64,000 bases of DNA, from NCBI GenBank assembly GCA_002110485.1, contig MOWL01000046.1, positions 744,001 through 808,000 of the forward strand, read 5' to 3'. The translations under genes and the position numbers were made by a program. Below are positions 1 to 12,877 of this stretch, piece after piece; position 1 is the stretch's first letter, and each line of letters opens with the position of its first letter. Below the pieces are notes generated by a model, which was not told where the DNA came from, searched no databases, and saw only the letters and a list, made by a program, of their open reading frames with translations. Source of the DNA: Emergomyces orientalis (Eukaryota > Ascomycota > Eurotiomycetes > Onygenales > Ajellomycetaceae).

Positions 1-3000
1 TGCCCATTACAGATGAAAAAATTCCGCGACATTGCCAACAAGCATTATTATGTGTGCATGGTGTTCTCTTGTCTCTCAGGCAAAAGATCAGACAGTTGTA
101 TGCTTCCGGAAAGCCCAAGTAGGCATATACTGATTAGCGTATAACCCGGCGCAGCAGACAGAAGACTACAAGTCAAATGACCTTTTTTTTTATCCTTCTG
201 CTTTCCACTGTTCAATACCATTTTCGCCATCTGTTTCCCATCTTCTCTCCAAGCGCAGATACAAAGTATTGGTGGTTGATCTCAAACCTTCCATCCGCGG
301 TCTTGGCCTCAATCACCCAAACCTTGCATCCGCATCACCCTCCTTCCCCTCCCCAAACACCCCTCAAATCCTTATATCTCTGATCTTTTCCAACACACAG
401 TTGTTTTCGTTCCATTTCGCAGTCCATGGTCATATTTGCGTCTGTCCTCGTCTTATTTTCGTGTTTTGATCTTCCAAACACCCATCGTCGCCGCTGCATC
501 AAGTTCCTGTCGCAGATCACCCTTTTGAGACTGCGCACTCCCAACCCCTTCCTCTCAACACAACAACCACTACATCGCAAAGCGCAAAAAAGGCGTGGAA
601 ATGTTTATAGCATTGAAGAGGGCAAAGTATATTGTTTTTATAAAATAGCACCCCATATGCGGTTGAGGATCACGACCATAAATGTCAACCTCGAGCACAT
701 TCAAACCTTGATCTTTTAACCACGCAACGGGTTCAAATTTCCACATTTTGATTATGGGCTTTTCTTCCGTTGAAGAATCTATAAATAAAGAGTTAATATT
801 TAAATTGCTCAATTATCAGTTTTTCTCGCTGGATTTTGTTCGTTGCGCATGACGATTCAGGGTTGCGAGAGAGGGCGCTAAATGGGCTGCGACCGATCAA
901 ATTCGACTTGACAACTTTACTGCTACACACACAAACCACGAACGAGCCCATGTTTATTTTATTAATTTCTTATTTTCTAAAGAGAATAATAATTACACAT
1001 TACAGGCAATATCCGTTCTTTTCTACCTAGAATCGAGCTCATCCGTTGAAATAAGACGTTTGGTGTGGCTGTCGTTTCCTTCGGTTAAGCGGAAAAAACA
1101 CCTGCCTCCAGAAAACTGCCCACCTACACGCACACAAGGGCAACAACGAGAAACAAATTCAAAATACCTACCTAGGTACATACTTGAATGATTGGACTTA
1201 CGCGCTTCAAAATTCAATAATAAATCGAAAATGAAATATTTGCTTATTAGCCTGCCGGTGCTGTCGCAGGATCCAGACCAACCACCCAACCCACCTCTTT
1301 TCAATCAATTGTACCTTTTTCATTTAGCGAATATTTCACAAACCACTCCAAAACTTCCAACCGGCCTTACTAGAAATTCATTAGGGAAAATCAATATAAT
1401 ATAATGATGAACAAATAGAACCCAAAGGTGGTGAAGGTCCTGATCTACATAGTGATTTCTTCTCTCCCCAATACAGCTACAACAGTCCCTACTCCATACA
1501 TCATACGCCACCCTGGGATTCTCTCTTCAAATGTTATAAGGTATCGGCCCGGGAAATTTAATTAACAGGGATTTCAACCTGCCCTCTAGTATAAATCTAA
1601 TGCGTTGGGCTTTTGGGTTGTGATCGCTATTTTTTTTTGCAACGCTGACTTTTTATTCAAATGGCGTCTAACGATGATGTTTCCAAATTGCGCCTGCCCG
1701 CTTTCCAGCACCGCCTTTTCGAAATGAACTTAACAGATACGATGTATAGCTTCGTAGAAATATTCCATCCTCTTGGTACATTTGATCTGCTTTTTACCAT
1801 TTTGTATTGGCAGTTGTTGTATAAATGTTGTTCTCTAATTATGCATGAGACTTTTGTTTCCTATGCCCATAATTATTCGAAGCGTCAAGTTTTGCTAAGA
1901 AACAAACAGCCCAGGAAGAATAATGAAAAATACAACCCTGGTTGAAAATTTGACAAAAGTTCGAATTTATTTATTCCCCAATTATTAGTACAATTAATTA
2001 ATATTAATTGGTGGGAGAATCCGTTAGAATAGAATAATGAAAGTTTTGTGGTAGTACCTTAAGACAACATCAAAAAATATAAATGTATATATATATATAT
2101 TTAAATCTACTCCGTACATGGGACATAAATCTACACCACGACAAGTCCGCAGATAAAAAATTGATTTCTCGCCTTTTAAAATCCCCAAACTATATAATCA
2201 TAAATGTCCTACCTCGCGCATAAACCAAATAATCACCTTGAAGGATATATCCCAAGCTTCCAATAAGAAATTCCAAAATTTCTTGTTAACTGCCATAAAA
2301 CACCCCGCGGCAACCAAACAGACAAACAAACAAACAAACAAACCCCTATGACCTCATCGGACCGATAGTTAGACGCAAGCGCGTGGCCTTCGCTGTGGCT
2401 GGTTAGATGCGTCTCCACCTGGGAGTACCCCACTTCAAAGTGGCTAAATAGCCGACGACACGGCTGCCGGAGAAATAGAATGGCCGAACCGAGAAGCGCC
2501 AACCACGACAGATGTCAGACGCGGCTGATTAAAATTGCGAGCTTCTGTCGGTGTGATGTGGAAGAACAGGACGATTGCAAGTGCAAAGGAGATGGCTAGG
2601 GCTAGTGTTTTGGGAACGGGCGCGTCATCCTGCTGTCGACATTCACAACGATTGTTCTAAGCACTATTTTCCATTCCGACAATGGTAGAACTGGAAGTTC
2701 GCAGCGATATCAAACGCCATATCAGGGAATAGTAAAATATTCGATGGGATTTTCCTTCTTGCCTTTCAAGCCAAAGGATACCAGGACACTTGGCCCAGCC
2801 AACAAAACTCCAGTTCACGTGTTTCATTCAACGCGTTAATCCAATGGGTTCTTGATATGGCAGCATGTTTTTTGCTTCAAATGATAGCCTGGGGCTAGAG
2901 TTCGCAAGAAGGCAGCGTCATTGCCTGGTGGGCTACTCAAATTTTTTTTTCCTGAGTCGTCCCCTGGCACAGCGGCGAGCGAATCCTGTGTGAGCTCTCG

Positions 3001-3870
3001 AACGCGGGTGAACCTTGCCATCTGCCAGAAAACCATCCTGTTTCATATTTGACCACAGTTCCCTACAGAATCCGGCCATGTTCACCATATCTAGAAAGGG
3101 ATAAACAGCATACGGGATCGTCTTCCTGGTACGGGTTTAGCTGTCAGGGCTTTCTAAAGCCAAGATTGAGCCTGAAATTTATCAAAAGATGTGCGCCTAA
3201 GTTTTTTCCACCTTTTCTCCTGCCCAGACTAGTTTGAAAATATAGATATGTTGGGCATATGCGCTGCATATTTGTGGAATCCAAAGATGGTAAAATGGAA
3301 GTGAATTTCCAGTGAAGTTAGAGTTGACTGGGCGGGCGATGTGCTTCACGGGACACATGGATCATTCTCTGAAATATACGATGCCTGCCATCCTCTCATG
3401 GTCATGCGCTACAGTGCCCATAGAGGACTAATCCCGTGCGGAAGTTTCGGTTAACCCATTGAATACACTGGATGTCTTCCAAGAATCGTGTCTCGGATTG
3501 GAATATGGTGATGGTGATGAGGTGGTCGTTTCTAGCTCGTTCATGGAGATTTAAGAGGGAGTGAATGCTAAATACCCACGTTTATTTTTGTCGATACTCA
3601 CTCTATCGACCAGAAGAGCTTTGTCTCCGCTGCTCTAGTCCCCCTTACCTATAAAATGAAGAAGAATACTAACTGTGAATTCAACGGTCCGCTAGGCAGG
3701 GTCTGGCAAAGAGCGAGGAATCAGAAACAAGCCATGAGGCGCAGAGCGATGTTGGTTATTTAGTATTCCCTTGATTGGAAAAAAGAACAATGTCTAAAAT
3801 TATGGAATATATACGAGCCCAAACCTACACCCAAAAGGCCTCCGCACTATTATGGGGGAAGAGGCGATCA
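1..3870. other. Intergenic region without a supported gene
   Basis: No open frame here has a recognisable domain, a convincing splice structure or coding-like composition. The longest frames are under 105 codons and overlap on both strands. The stretch is AT-rich, with a TA run near 2086-2101 and an (ACAA)n run near 2321-2345. A 94-codon frame at 1661-1945 (+) starts with an ATG but is hydrophobic and unrecognised, so I do not call it. Confidence 0.6.
2321..2345. repeat. (ACAA)n microsatellite
   Basis: About six tandem copies of a 4-nt CAAA/ACAA unit lie in intergenic DNA. No gene association is visible. Confidence 0.9.
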
Positions 3871-6037
3871 TCACCACGGCCACCAGCCTCTCCACTTGAT
3901 GATGTCCGACGCTTTTTCGGCAATGGCATACATAGTCGCCTGCAGATGCGCACTGGGGATGATGGGAATGATAGAAGCATCGATGATGCTAAGCTTCTTC
4001 GTTCCGTACACTCGCAGGTCAGGAGAGACACAACCACCCTTGTTCCTGGGCATCATTGGGCAGCTGCTGCTGGGGTGCGCAAATGAGGGAGAGAGTGAGA
4101 GCGGACCTCCCGCAATAAGCTTCGCGATGATTTCATCCTCAGTTTTGGCGTCTTCGCCGGGTGAGACCTCCTGTGGCTGCATGTCGGTGAGAGCATTTGT
4201 TTTGAAGTAGCGACGGGTGAATGCAATGAAGGCGGCGATTTGAGCGCGATCGAAGGGATTTGTGAAGGCGTTGTATCTGTTTTGAATTACAGTTAATATT
4301 ATAATATCGAGGTGATATCTTTCTGGGCTTGTTTTTCCAGTTTTCCAAACGGTAACTTACGTAACAATAGGTTCACCATGAGGGTTAGTGGCGTTGAGAT
4401 GCACGGTTCCACGGCTAAGAGGCTTTTGGATCGAATTTGGTACGAGTCCTGAACCCCCAAATGGGAATTCGAGGACAGACACGGAACCTTCTCCAAGCTG
4501 CCTGGCCAAGATGGTACGCTGAGCGTCGAATCCAGCAACGAGCTCGCGAGAATAGACATCAGGCAGATATAAGGCTGATACTTGCTCTTTCAAGCCGTCA
4601 ATCAGGTTTTTAGTGTCATCGGTGATCATGGGCAGAGAGAGGAACGCGATTGTGTTAGATTGGGCCTTGGTGTATGGACCAGTCCGGTATTTCTGGTATT
4701 CTTCCAAAGCCGCCGCAGCGAAAGTCTTGTTTATCGTCATGACATTTGGCTCCGGGAAACTGTTTTTAACTTTCCAGTTCAGGTATGCGACAGGATGATC
4801 TTGCAAGTTGCTTCCAACTCCTGGTAAGTCGACCCTGGATTTGATCCCAGCAGCTTCTACAACACTCTTGGGTCCAATGCCGCTCAATTGGAGGATCTGA
4901 GGAGTGTGGAGAGTCCCCGCAGCCAGAATAACCTCCTTTCTCGCGCGGAAAGTCACTTGTTTGTTCGCCTTCCTGTCCATAGCTTTCACACCTGACACAA
5001 CCGTGCTGCCTCTCTCAAAGGTTAGTTCGATGACTTTGTGCTCAGTAAGCATCTTGAGATTTCGGCGCCAGCTAACTTTGTCAAAATAAGCGGTCAGTGA
5101 CGAGGATCTAGTCATGGTTTTGGCATCAATGGTGGCAGGAGCCCAGAATTGGCCCATTGCGTTTCCTTTAGCATGTTCTCGGATGTGGGTTATCCCAAGC
5201 TCTGTGAAGGCATCTGCCATCTTATATTGGTCGGGAACCTGCCAGTCAGGGAAGGTAACTTGCAACGGGCTGTTGCGACCGTAAGCGGATTCGTCATAGG
5301 TGTATTTGTATTTGTTGACGACCGACTGTTTCGGGGGTGTGAAATCCGCGCTCTTTTTGAAGTACGGATACATGCCTTTCCATCCCCAGCCGCGATTTCC
5401 AAGCTCTTCCCAGGAGTCATAGTCGCCAGCTGATGCTCTGTCATATGCCATACCTAGAAAAAGCATAAGCTTTTACTGAAAAAGCACCGTTTTATTCGAT
5501 TGGCTCAAAGATCTACGTACCATTGACGGTCGACCCACCGCCAGCAACAGACCCAGCCCTGACTGCATAGGTGTTACCTCCAAGGCCGGGCTCCGGTGCT
5601 GTTCTGATATTGAACATGGCTGGGACATTTAGAGAGGTGGCGTGGTAGGGAATTAGGGTCGTGTTGCTTCGGTCAATAACGCCATATTCGAGGACCAGCA
5701 CAGAGACTACATGGGACGCAAGTTAGTTTCAAGCATTCGAAACATAGAATGGGGCACGAAAGATTATTCCTTATTTCGCTGGCATTTTGGTCGGAAAAAG
5801 GACAAAAGGGCGCCGGAAAAAGTAAAACTAACCAAATGGATTCTCTGACAACCGATGCGCAGCGACGAGACCCGTCAAACCGCCTCCAACAATGATATAG
5901 TCATACTCATTACGGTCACGTCCTGTCCGTTTATCATTGTCATGGACCAACACCGACGAGGTAGCGAACGATGCGAAGAGGAGGAGAGCGCACCAGCTAG
6001 CGCGAACATTCCCTGAAGGAAGAAACGAGAGTAACAT
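3871..6037 (-). CDS. GMC-family FAD oxidoreductase (aryl-alcohol/glucose oxidase-like), probably secreted
   Basis: Four exons join in frame: 6037-5833, 5706-5521, 5453-4361 and 4276-3871, giving 629 aa. The donors read GTTAGT, GTACGT and GTAAGT. The N-terminus has a hydrophobic signal-like stretch (residues about 15-30), then the dinucleotide fold YDYIIVGGGLTGLVAAHRL. The GMC signature follows across the exon 2/3 join (AGGGSTVNGMAYDRAS...WEELG). The second GMC signature (AAGTLHTPQILQLSGIGP) is present. The C-terminal domain keeps the catalytic-region histidines (AHPSSSCPM; IPSAHLQATMYA). Family enzymes oxidise alcohols or sugars with FAD and reduce O2 to H2O2, or act in secondary metabolism; the substrate cannot be told from sequence. 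It lies about 4.6 kb from the SAT4/MFS/SDR block and may or may not belong with it. All landmarks are intact. Confidence 0.92.
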
Positions 6038-7509
6038 GGTGTAAGACCATTCAAAGCAAAAAACAAAAAATTAAAAATAAATAGAGAGTTAACAAGTAAA
6101 ATTTAATGAGAGACTGATCTAAATGAAAGCAGAACAACGGAATTTACACCCGTATTCATATGAAAAGAATGAGCGAACAGTGATGGAATAAATGATGGAG
6201 TTTTGGGCTCCTTTTCTTTTGAATTTTTTATGCTCACCCTCGCTGGCTCTCACGCTATCTAAAAAACCACACGTGGGAAATGAGGGTGGGGAAGTTAGTA
6301 AGGTACAAGCGCCATTTGGCAAGCGAACATGTTGCCCAATCCACGAACCACAGTGCCGACTTTGAGGGTTGGTTTCTCGTTCACACAGAGCACTGTCCAC
6401 TTACCGCCGTTCCCGACCCCTTGGGTGCTCTGGAAGGCTTGATAGTACCCATAATTCACGAGGGGTGTGTGCGGCGGTCGGCGGATAGCCAGGAAAGGAG
6501 CTTTGGGTATTCGGCAGCGAGAGAAGTGGGCTAGCCGCGAGACTGGGTTTGGAAATCATCCAGAGCCAGAAACGTGGGCAGCACGTTTTGAAGAGGGTTG
6601 CAAATTAAACAAATTTGACCCTTGCCAGTTACGCCGCACGTAAATTAAAGAAGCCTGGCGGCATTTGGAGTACATGGGCTGACATACAAAATACCAGGAG
6701 AGAAAGGTTCCATTTCTAATCGACTCCTTGGTAAGTCTGATCGGATATTACTGAACGAATATAGAGGCATGCTTGCCTTTCGACGGCTGGGTGCGGTTAA
6801 CAGTTGTGGCAATTCTGCTGGTGTTTTTAGATCTACACGTTACAGCTACTGGCAACTTTTAACTTCTTTTCGGAGATCGTCGATTTATGTAGCTACTGTT
6901 GTATAGCCGTAGAAGATCAGTGAGGGGTGATGTAGCTAAATATTCCGACCACAGTAGAAGATTCATGGTGACTGGTGTAAATAGTTGTTTTAAAGCAGAT
7001 GTGCAAAGAATAATAGCGGGGCTACCACGGACAAGCGTCAATCTTTGGAGGGTTGTAAACAAAGTTTAATACCCATTCATTCAGTGGTCTCTGACTAAGA
7101 GTTGAAGAGAACATGGAATTGCTGATGATTTTTGCACGTAAACTTGTATGTATATCAGACCAGATTCTGAAAAGCAGTTAATTCAATTGTAGGAGCAATG
7201 CAATTACGTTGGTAATGGTGAAAAGTCGCACTCCCCTTTTATTTTTGGAGAGGTCCTGGTTGTACGGAAATGATCTTTCCAACTCTTTTTATTAGAGGAC
7301 TACTCTACTCTCTACTCTGCTCTATCGGACATTTGGTTGTGCTTTTGCTGTGCGCGGCGAGAAGCCGGATTGCACCAGAAAACTGGGTGCTGGTGGTCTT
7401 GGGAAGTTAATGACTCGTAGGTTCAGGCTCGGGCAAGCTGCGTCCGCGGGTCTGGGCCAGCTGGGAGTGCTCCCCGCCCGGCGCCCGGCAGGCGGAGTTA
7501 CGGTTAGGG

Positions 7510-7535
7510 GGCTGGCTGGCTGGCTGGTGGCTGGC
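7510..7535. repeat. (GGCT)n short tandem repeat
   Basis: About five GGCT units, slightly interrupted, follow a G-run in intergenic DNA. Confidence 0.8.
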
Positions 7536-10009
7536 AATGTTGGGTGAGATTTCGCCGACCTGGGAGGGGAAGGTTCGGGTAATAGTTCGGTCAGACGAGA
7601 GAGCGTTGACCATTTGTTTGTTTGCTTGAAATTTTGCTATGTTGGATAGTCTTCTCCGCGTGACTATGTGGTATCTCATATGTTCGGTAAGAGGGGCATG
7701 ATGGAGCTTTATGCAAAAGAAAAAAAGGGGACAAATTCATCGGACGCAGCAACTTCTCACCCATTTCGTGCCGAGCAGGGAATGTTTGGAGAATCGGCGA
7801 GTTGCATGTAACCCAAGCCATGTAACCCTGCCCCATTCCCCTCGCTTTTCTAGTTGGGCGATCGATCAGGACTAAAATCGACTTCTAGCAAGCTCGTATA
7901 ACCTTTTAAACTTCGCATCTTCAGGTCCACACGCTCAGGGGAGGTGGAGAGCCTTTTCCCAGTTGATGGCATCTGTTGCTGTGTGCAGTTTCTATTTCGG
8001 AGTGGCCATGGTGAAATCGCATAAAGTACGAACCTCTTTTAACTTTTCGGACCTCGGGCCATTGTCTATTTCTGTACGAGGTTGTTTCTAGAACTAATAA
8101 AAGAGAATAACTTCTGCGAGGACAAGGGGAAAAAAGGAAAATAAAAACTGTAAATCGAAGGAGATAAACGAGCTGCCGGTAAGCTCCTAGCGCCCTCCTA
8201 ACATGGTTAGTTGCATGAAAATGAGTGCAGTGCCGTGTGTAAATCAACAGCGTCATATTAGCGCGAATGTAAGCGGAAATCCATGGAGATTTTGAAACAG
8301 TCATTTCACGGAAGAATAGCCGAGGATGATGAGATTGATGGCCCGCGCGCCATGCACCAACCAAAAAAAAAGGAAAGTTGAAAGAAAAAAAGAAATGGTT
8401 CCTGGGGCGGCTTCGAGACGAATCGAAGAATTTCGTGATTCTTCCGAAAAAATGGTTGAGATATGTATATCCTTTGAAATGGGTGGTGGCGCGAAACTTT
8501 CGGTTAACGGACGGGATGGATGTTCGTCTGTACGGGAAGTTTGATCCATGAGCCAAGACGATCCTATCTCAATAAATTGGTAGTGAGAGAGGATCATGGG
8601 TCTCTACATTTATTTGTTGATGAGCTCACCTAACCATTTGGCTTTGGTTGGCATCCCTTTTTGTTGCCGGTCGCTTACTGGCGAGCTCGCTGTGAAGAGG
8701 GGATTTGTCGAGCCCCCTGACCTGAGGCTTGAGTGCGATGGCGAACGAGGGAAGCATTCTCTGGACTCGCTGTGCCAAGTCGGGGGACGAAAGGGGCGAG
8801 AGTTTCGAGACTGGAGAAGGGAAGTTTGCTCAGTCATACCTCGATCTGAGATCTAACTGCATGAGGAAACCCTTGATTCTCTCCGAACAGATAGATGACT
8901 CTGGGAGAGCCTTGCATTTTCAGCTCCACTTTGCATAACGAAAAAGCAATTTTAGTATCTGCCTGCCCTCCACTTTGTGAGCCACCGAGAGAAAGCCAAT
9001 TGCAACGAAAGTAGTTTGCACAAACCACAGCAACTAATTTGGATGGCGAAAATACTTAGCGATCGCCCGATTGGTCTGGTTGCTCGACGTCGGCACCGGG
9101 TTTTGTCTGGAGGCGCGGTGGCTTATTTTTATTGTCCTTTTCCACCGAAATAACGAAAGGAAGCCATGGTTGTTTGATTCCCATGAGCTCGGTAGTAATT
9201 ATTATTTACAGCTGTTCATTTGCGCTAGGGGTGCCCCCCTTCGTCTGGTATGGATCAAAAAATATCATTGTTCAAGAAACAAACCACAGGGTTCATAACT
9301 GCTCTTCGCTTTTCAGCGCTGGCGACCCTGAGAAAGGTCTGTTCCACTTCTAGGAACACATCCACAATAATCATGCCATGCGTGGAATCGAAAACCATCT
9401 GCACATCCCAGATTCAGTGCCTATGATAAACCGACCAATTTTGCTAGTGAGCGCCCTAGTTGGGACGAACCTTCTTGGCAGGATGACGAGAGCGGGAGCG
9501 CAGCGTTCATTTTTGGTTCGATATGGATACGGCGTGTCAAGCTTTGGCAATTTTTCCTGCCCCCCCACTGTTTAACTCGATAAGCATGCTGTTCAGCATG
9601 CTTGGCTTAATCCTGTTTCATCTGGGTCCGGCACTTCCAATCTTAGCTGCGCCACAAATCTAGCTAGCGGCCGGGAGTTGGAGCAAATCCCTGGGTATCT
9701 CGAGGATTCTGAACGGAGGTTTCGAAAGACGATACTCACTTCCTTCAACGGAAGCGTTTGCGGTTTCTCTTTGTGGTGCTCCTGGAGCATTGAAGCGGGC
9801 ATGCTGCTCGATTGGTGAGATTGCTTGTTCCTTTTACAAGAACTCAACTCTGATATCAGACGGACAAGCATGGGCCTTATGATACCGACCCAAACAACCA
9901 GGCGGATTCCAACTGAGCATCGGGTACGAGGGAAGCTGTTCCTTGAACCACAAACGTTTCGATTGGCCGCTGTTACCGACAATTCGTGAATAATTGTTGG
10001 ATTACTCGC

Positions 10010-10037
10010 GCCCCACGCCCCACGCCCCACGCCCCAC
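10010..10037. repeat. Four perfect copies of the 7-mer GCCCCAC
   Basis: The heptamer occurs four times head to tail without a mismatch, about 650 nt upstream of the SAT4-type gene. Its C-rich strand makes it stand out from the surrounding AT-balanced sequence. Confidence 0.9.
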
Positions 10038-10683
10038 ACCGCTAAGTCGATTAGTCGCTGCGAAGTGCAAGAAATGATTTTTGTCCAGGCTGGGGCATTC
10101 TGGTTGCCGCTATCAATGCCTGGCCTCCCTGTTGATAGCAAAGAGATTGAGGGGTTCAGGGAACGCGATATCGGGAACCGCCAACACTGAAAGAAAGGAT
10201 GAGCTTGTCCGTCTGGACAACAAGAGCACCCATGACCCCACGAAGCTAATAACCTTGTCGCTTGGCCAAAGCAAGGATGAAATGCCAGAGTTCATGCAAT
10301 CATTTCTTAGTTCTGTTGACAATTACACTAACGTCGGAAGGAAATGCAACCCTTGGGAAAGGCCCTGGTCAAGCCCCCCGAACCTTGCCACCATACCGAG
10401 TGGTCCTTCTGCGAAGTGAGACGATGCAGGCTGGATTATTTTATTTCGCACTTTCAAAGCGCAAGCTATCTTTCCAGCTCGATTGTTTCAAGCAAAGAGT
10501 TAACTATGTGCGATTCGCCCGCTAATAATTAGAATTCTTTTCATGATCAACGATCCGAGAAATTCTCACCGATCCCCACTGATCTCCTGATCCGATCCGC
10601 CCCTCACGAGAAGTTCGATCTGGGAACGGATGGGATCAATCGACACTCAATGATACAGGAATCCTCCAGCTTTACTTTCAATA

Positions 10684-12066
10684 ATGGATGCTCCAAATGT
10701 GGCCTCAGCACCGAACCGTGGACCTGAGTTGATGGGAGTGACTTGCTTTTTGACTGTTTTTGGAACTGCATTTGTGGCCGCTCGATTCTGGGCTCGATAT
10801 GCCGCCGTTAGGCCGTTCGGATGGGATGACCTTTTCATATTTCTCGCAATGGTACGCGCTCTGTAGCCCTGTGAAACAGAGAACTGTGAACTGATATTAC
10901 GACCAGCTGGCAGGCCTTGCGGGCCAAGGCCTAACTATTGCCGGTATTGCGTACGGGAGCGGGAAACAGTTCAAAACACTCGACATAGCTGATGTGGTTC
11001 AGACCATGAAATATTCAACCTTTGCGATTTTTTGCAATGGTCTTGCGATGGCTTTTCTGAAAGTTGGAATTGGCAGTTCGCTTCTTCGGCTCAATTTGAG
11101 CAAGATGTTCAATCTCGCCGTTATTGCATGCATTGTGATCAGTCTAATCGTTAATTTGACGGTTTTCCCCACCACTTTCGCAGGCTGCAGGCCATTAAAC
11201 AAAACGTGGAATAAAGACCCAAGAATCCCTGGGAGTTGTTGGCCTCGAAAAGTCTCTTTAGTCATGTCGTACCTCCAGACCAGTGAGTAATTATCATAAA
11301 GATGATCCTTCTGTACTGATGCTGATAGTGTGAAGCTGGCAATATTGTCACAGACTTGGCCTTTTCAATTGGACCCCTTGTATACCTGGCCAAAGTTAAG
11401 GTTTCCCGATACAATCAATGGGCTTTACGGGGTGTTTTTTTGATCGGTTTGACGTGAGGCATTTTGCATTCTGTTTACCCCCTGACGTGGAGGCCTTACT
11501 GACATCTGCATAGCGCGTCTGCATGTGCAATAGCGAAAGCTACCGAGTTGCCTGCCATTTTAAACACTCAGGATCCCACATATGTGGCCGTAGATTTGAC
11601 AATCTGGGTGAAGTGAGCTTTATCTCTACATCTCGTATCTTAATAACACCTCTAATCCTGCTCTAGAGCTGAATTCAATGCTGGTCTCTTCGCCGCGTCA
11701 TTACCACCTCTGAAAGCAACATTCGAGAGAATTATGCGGAAGTGCGGTGTCATGAGTGGTCTTTCGACACCATCTAATACGCGTTCGTATGGGAACGGCG
11801 CCTACTCGGGAAGAAAGCGGTACGGAGATCAAAGTTCTCGCGGCAGACGACAGGCTTCATTAGGGTTCGATCTTGGCGATGACGACCTTGAAGAGCGAAC
11901 AGCATATGCCATGAAGGATGTGAGCCGATCATCACCAACCAACACTGGAAGTATGGACGAGGACCAAAGACAGATCTTGCGACCAGATGGAGGCGGGGGA
12001 TATATAACAAGAACGACCGAATACTCAGTGAGCCGTGCGACATTGGCTTCACATAATGGCGTGTGA
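10684..12066 (+). CDS. SAT4/rhodopsin-domain fungal integral membrane protein
   Basis: Five exons join in frame: 10684-10851, 10907-11282, 11336-11453, 11514-11612 and 11667-12066, giving 386 aa. Several hydrophobic helices are visible (VTCFLTVFGTAFVAARF; LAVIACIVISLIVNLTVF; NIVTDLAFSIGPLVYLAKV; LRGVFLIGL). Family landmarks include the WDD after helix 2 (FGWDDLFIFLAM), the NIVTD motif and the late Glu-containing loop (KAEFNAGLFAASLPPLK). The C-terminal 110 residues are hydrophilic and Ser/Arg/Gly-rich, as expected for a cytosolic tail. The exon 3 acceptor was set at GAAG because it restores NIVTD; a downstream CACAG acceptor would also be in frame but removes it. The family is widespread in fungi with largely unknown function; some members resemble Pth11-type receptors. 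It lies in tandem 0.8 kb before the MFS gene. Confidence 0.85.
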
Positions 12067-12877
12067 GAAGATCTAAAAAAGCAATATTTGTGTGTCGAGT
12101 CCTTTTAGTTGAACCAAATGTACAATAATATACTATCATGAATAATTGATGCAACATGTCCAGCTTTTAGGGTGGAGGGTTATGCTCTGCGCGAATATTA
12201 GCGCGATAAGCGCATATCAGTGTCTACGCTCCACGATTTTCTCCCACTTTGCATCATTTGGAGGAATCCTTTTGCTAATGCCTCAACAGAATACTTTGTC
12301 CAAGAGGGCACATTGGTGTTGGCACCGGGTAGACACATCCTAGCCACATAATGGTGGTTATTTTTGCGCCGCGTTCTCCCAGCACGCCGTTGGTATCTGC
12401 GCCGTCAGCCGCTCATCTGCAAAGTTACTACGGACGTAGGTGGCTTATATTAAAGCTCCTTGGATACCGACGTCGAAGTGAATAACGCAATATTCGAATT
12501 TGCTCCAATTACGGACAGAATATTCTTATGCAGTTCTGGTACCGGAATCACCCCGAGTTTGACGAAAAGTGCCCCGTAAAAAAAACACACGCCCTTTGAC
12601 ATGCCCGCCCGACTTTACCATACAAAGCTAGAAGCAAAAGATAATTAGCAATCAGGTAAATATGAATGCGAATGTTAACTACAACTGGCGTCATGCGCGT
12701 TTTCATCTTATCGCTTTACCATAAATTTGCCCCATTACCATAAATGATTCATATTTCCTTCACGTTTTTCTTGTAGTCTTCCCCCACGTCGTCAACTTCA
12801 ATAACGTTCCGTTCAAAACTTTTCACTGGAGAGATTTAAACTGCCGTTTTAGGTATTATCTTTTTAGCCCTCATATC
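12067..12877. other. Intergenic region, probable promoter of the MFS gene
   Basis: No gene is seen. The 811-nt gap contains an inverted CGG-N7-CCG pair at 12543-12555, about 320 nt upstream of the transporter start. This is compatible with a Zn2Cys6 site, but such a pair is also expected by chance. Confidence 0.5.

Larger units (their letters stand above)
6038..10683. other. Large intergenic region without a supported gene
   Basis: This 4.6-kb stretch separates the GMC oxidoreductase from the SAT4-type gene. Two long minus-strand frames (7921-8556, 211 codons; 9593-10141, 182 codons) lack recognisable motifs, have basic/Ser-rich composition typical of chance frames, and show no gene-like context. 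A GGCT-rich repeat (7510-7535) and a 7-nt tandem repeat (10010-10037) occur. No transposon termini or transposase motif was seen. Confidence 0.55.

Noticed and set aside
7921..8556. 211-codon open frame on the minus strand
   Set aside because: No recognised motif, a composition rich in Arg, Ser, His and Phe, overlapping frames on both strands and no splice or promoter context; most likely a chance frame.
9593..10141. 182-codon open frame on the minus strand
   Set aside because: It runs through the GCCCCAC tandem repeat, has no domain, and the sequence before it looks non-coding.
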